Below are positions 4,972 to 5,951 of a stretch of 5,951 bases of DNA, one piece after another (positions within the stretch are counted from its first letter, which is position 1; each line of letters begins with the position of its first letter). The position numbers were made by a program, and so were the translations under genes. The DNA is from Magnetovibrio sp. (GTDB lineage: Bacteria > Pseudomonadota > Alphaproteobacteria > Rhodospirillales > Magnetovibrionaceae): the NCBI GenBank assembly GCA_016763895.1, contig JAESSV010000192.1, positions 1-5,951 of the forward strand, written 5' to 3'. The notes below the pieces were generated by a model. That model was not told the DNA's origin, made no database searches, and saw only the letters and a list, made by a program, of their open reading frames with translations.

Positions 4972-5328
4972 AAATCTGACTTTAAGGTTTTGCCCAGATG
5001 CCTCAAACCCCAATTGAAGGGTTTCTTCTTCGCGCATGAAACGGCCTTGACCGACGCGTCGCCACCCCAATTGCGGTAAGGTGCGGTCATAAAAAGCCAA
5101 AACAGCATGGCTCGAAAGAGACCCTTGAGCCGTTGCCTCAACAATGCGGCCTTGGGGCGTGGAAAATTGCACCCCTTCGCCGACCTCAACCAAACCGCCC
5201 ATCAACGGTAAATCTTCCATCACGCTGACAAACCGCGAGCTTTGTTGTGCCCACACGGGCGACGAAGCCCCGGCCACAAAAAGACAGATCAAGGCGGCAA
5301 GAATGGTGCGGACGAATTTTAAATGCAT
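4948..5328 (-). CDS. Small exported protein of unknown function
   Basis: This 126-residue protein has a clear Sec signal peptide: positive residues K4 and R7, a hydrophobic core (residues 8-20), and a likely cleavage after VWA (27). It has no lipobox. The mature part is about 99 residues with DLPLMGGLVEV, GRIVEATAQG and the segment VLAFYDRTLPQLGWRRVG, which looks like a small folded periplasmic domain. I recall similar short proteins near mutM in other alphaproteobacteria, but no function is known to me. The ATG is 12 bp after the mutM stop codon and AGGG overlaps that stop, so translation was probably coupled to mutM. The C-terminus FALTPALP is set by the 17-bp duplication; with one copy it would read on to ALAEK and stop at 4925-4927. 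Confidence 0.82.
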   Translation of the reverse strand: MHLKFVRTILAALICLFVAGASSPVWAQQSSRFVSVMEDLPLMGGLVEVGEGVQFSTPQGRIVEATAQGSLSSHAVLAFYDRTLPQLGWRRVGQGRFMREEETLQLGFEASGQNLKVRFALTPALP

Positions 5329-5340
5329 GCGGCTTTTACC

Positions 5341-5877
5341 CTATCGCTGTTTTCGAGGGCAATAGTACGTGGAACGCCCCCCTTGTTCCAAGCGACTTAT
5401 GCCAGATGTTGAAGAAATATCGCAATCACAGTTTGGGCAAGCCTCGCCGGTTCGTCCATAAACGGCAAAACTGAACTGAAAATAACCCAACCCGCCATCG
5501 GTGGTGCGGTGATCTTTTAACGTTGATCCTCCGGCGAGAATGGCGGCGTTTAACACGTCTTTTATGGCGGTTGCTAATTTTTCAGCGCGCCCGCCTTGGA
5601 CCGTACCGGCTGTGCGCTTGGGCGAAATCCCCGCTCGAAACAAACTTTCAGAAGCATATATATTGCCCACCCCTGCCACCACTTTGGCATCCATAATCGC
5701 TTGTTTGATGGAGACTCGGCGGCCTTTCAGGGCGGCGGCCAAAACGGGGCCTGAGAATTCATTGCCCAATGGTTCTGGGCCGATGGATTTGATCAAGCGG
5801 TGAGTTGCTAAATTTTCAAGCGGCGTTAAATCCATCAACCCAAAACGTCTGGGGTCGGTAAAAACGATGGTAAATGT
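5341..5877 (-). pseudogene. mutM: MutM/Fpg formamidopyrimidine-DNA glycosylase, C-terminal remnant
   Basis: Fpg removes 8-oxoguanine and opened purines from DNA. Only the last 178 codons are present, of roughly 270-290. The fragment enters at TIVFTDPRRFGLMDL, which carries the conserved DPRRFG, then the helix-two-turn-helix region with VVAGVGNIYASESLFRAGI, and a zinc finger with ACPNC and GRSTYYCPRKQR. The family ends CPRCQR, so the fourth zinc ligand is lysine here (codon 5350-5352). The N-terminal half, with catalytic Pro and Glu (MPELPE) and the conserved Lys, is missing: the frame meets TGA at 5878-5880 and upstream sequence shows no Fpg homology in any frame. A TTG or ATG near 5833-5838 could start a shorter protein, but it would lack the active site. 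Alternatives are an inserted element or an assembly join. Confidence 0.8.
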
Positions 5878-5951
5878 TCAGCTGTGTTGTTAGGATATAT
5901 AAACCATGTTGATACATATAAAGCAACCATTGATTTGGTTAAAGATCTTAA
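5878..5951. other. AT-rich sequence replacing the 5' half of mutM
   Basis: About 30% GC, well below the neighbouring genes. It shows no recognisable Fpg sequence in any frame. A plus-strand frame is open from about 5830 to the edge (reading GYINHVDTYKATIDLVKDL at its end), as is one minus-strand frame, but such short open frames are common by chance. It may be an inserted element, transferred DNA, or a chimeric join at a contig end. Confidence 0.5.

Overview
The window is an alphaproteobacterial chromosomal replication-initiation locus. All convincing genes lie on the minus strand, so transcription runs from high to low coordinates: mutM remnant, a small exported protein, rpsT (ribosomal protein S20), dnaA, dnaN and recF (running off the left edge). 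The order mutM - rpsT - dnaA - dnaN - recF and the protein sequences point to an alphaproteobacterium, perhaps Rhodospirillales-like. Base composition is moderate, not strongly GC-rich.

Region by region: 1-709 is the N-terminal part of RecF. 710-827 is a short gap with a 7-bp G-run repeat. 828-1946 is the complete beta clamp, DnaN. 1947-2281 is a gap holding a dnaN promoter, two leader hairpins, a probable dnaA terminator, an 11-bp tandem array and a TTAA-N7-TTAA motif. 2282-3847 is a complete DnaA whose linker carries a 15-bp minisatellite. 3848-4539 has no gene but contains a 17-bp/12-bp tandem array, a dyad close to dnaA, two DnaA-box-like sequences and the rpsT terminator. 4540-4806 is rpsT, with a clear sigma70 promoter just upstream. 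4948-5328 is a small signal-peptide protein whose 3' end lies in a recent-looking 17-bp duplication. 5341-5877 is the C-terminal part of MutM (Fpg) only. 5878-5951 is AT-rich sequence of unknown origin.

Together the genes supply the initiator (DnaA), the replicase sliding clamp (DnaN), gap repair (RecF), base-excision repair (MutM) and a ribosomal protein. Two things stand out. First, short tandem arrays of unrelated sequence (11, 15, 17/12, 19 and 17 bp) lie both sides of and inside dnaA. Second, mutM seems broken: its N-terminal half is replaced by AT-rich sequence with an in-frame stop, and the fourth zinc-finger cysteine is lysine. I found no CRISPR array, transposase, tRNA or rRNA. The best candidate for something undescribed is the set of repeat arrays around dnaA; nothing in the sequence proves a new system.
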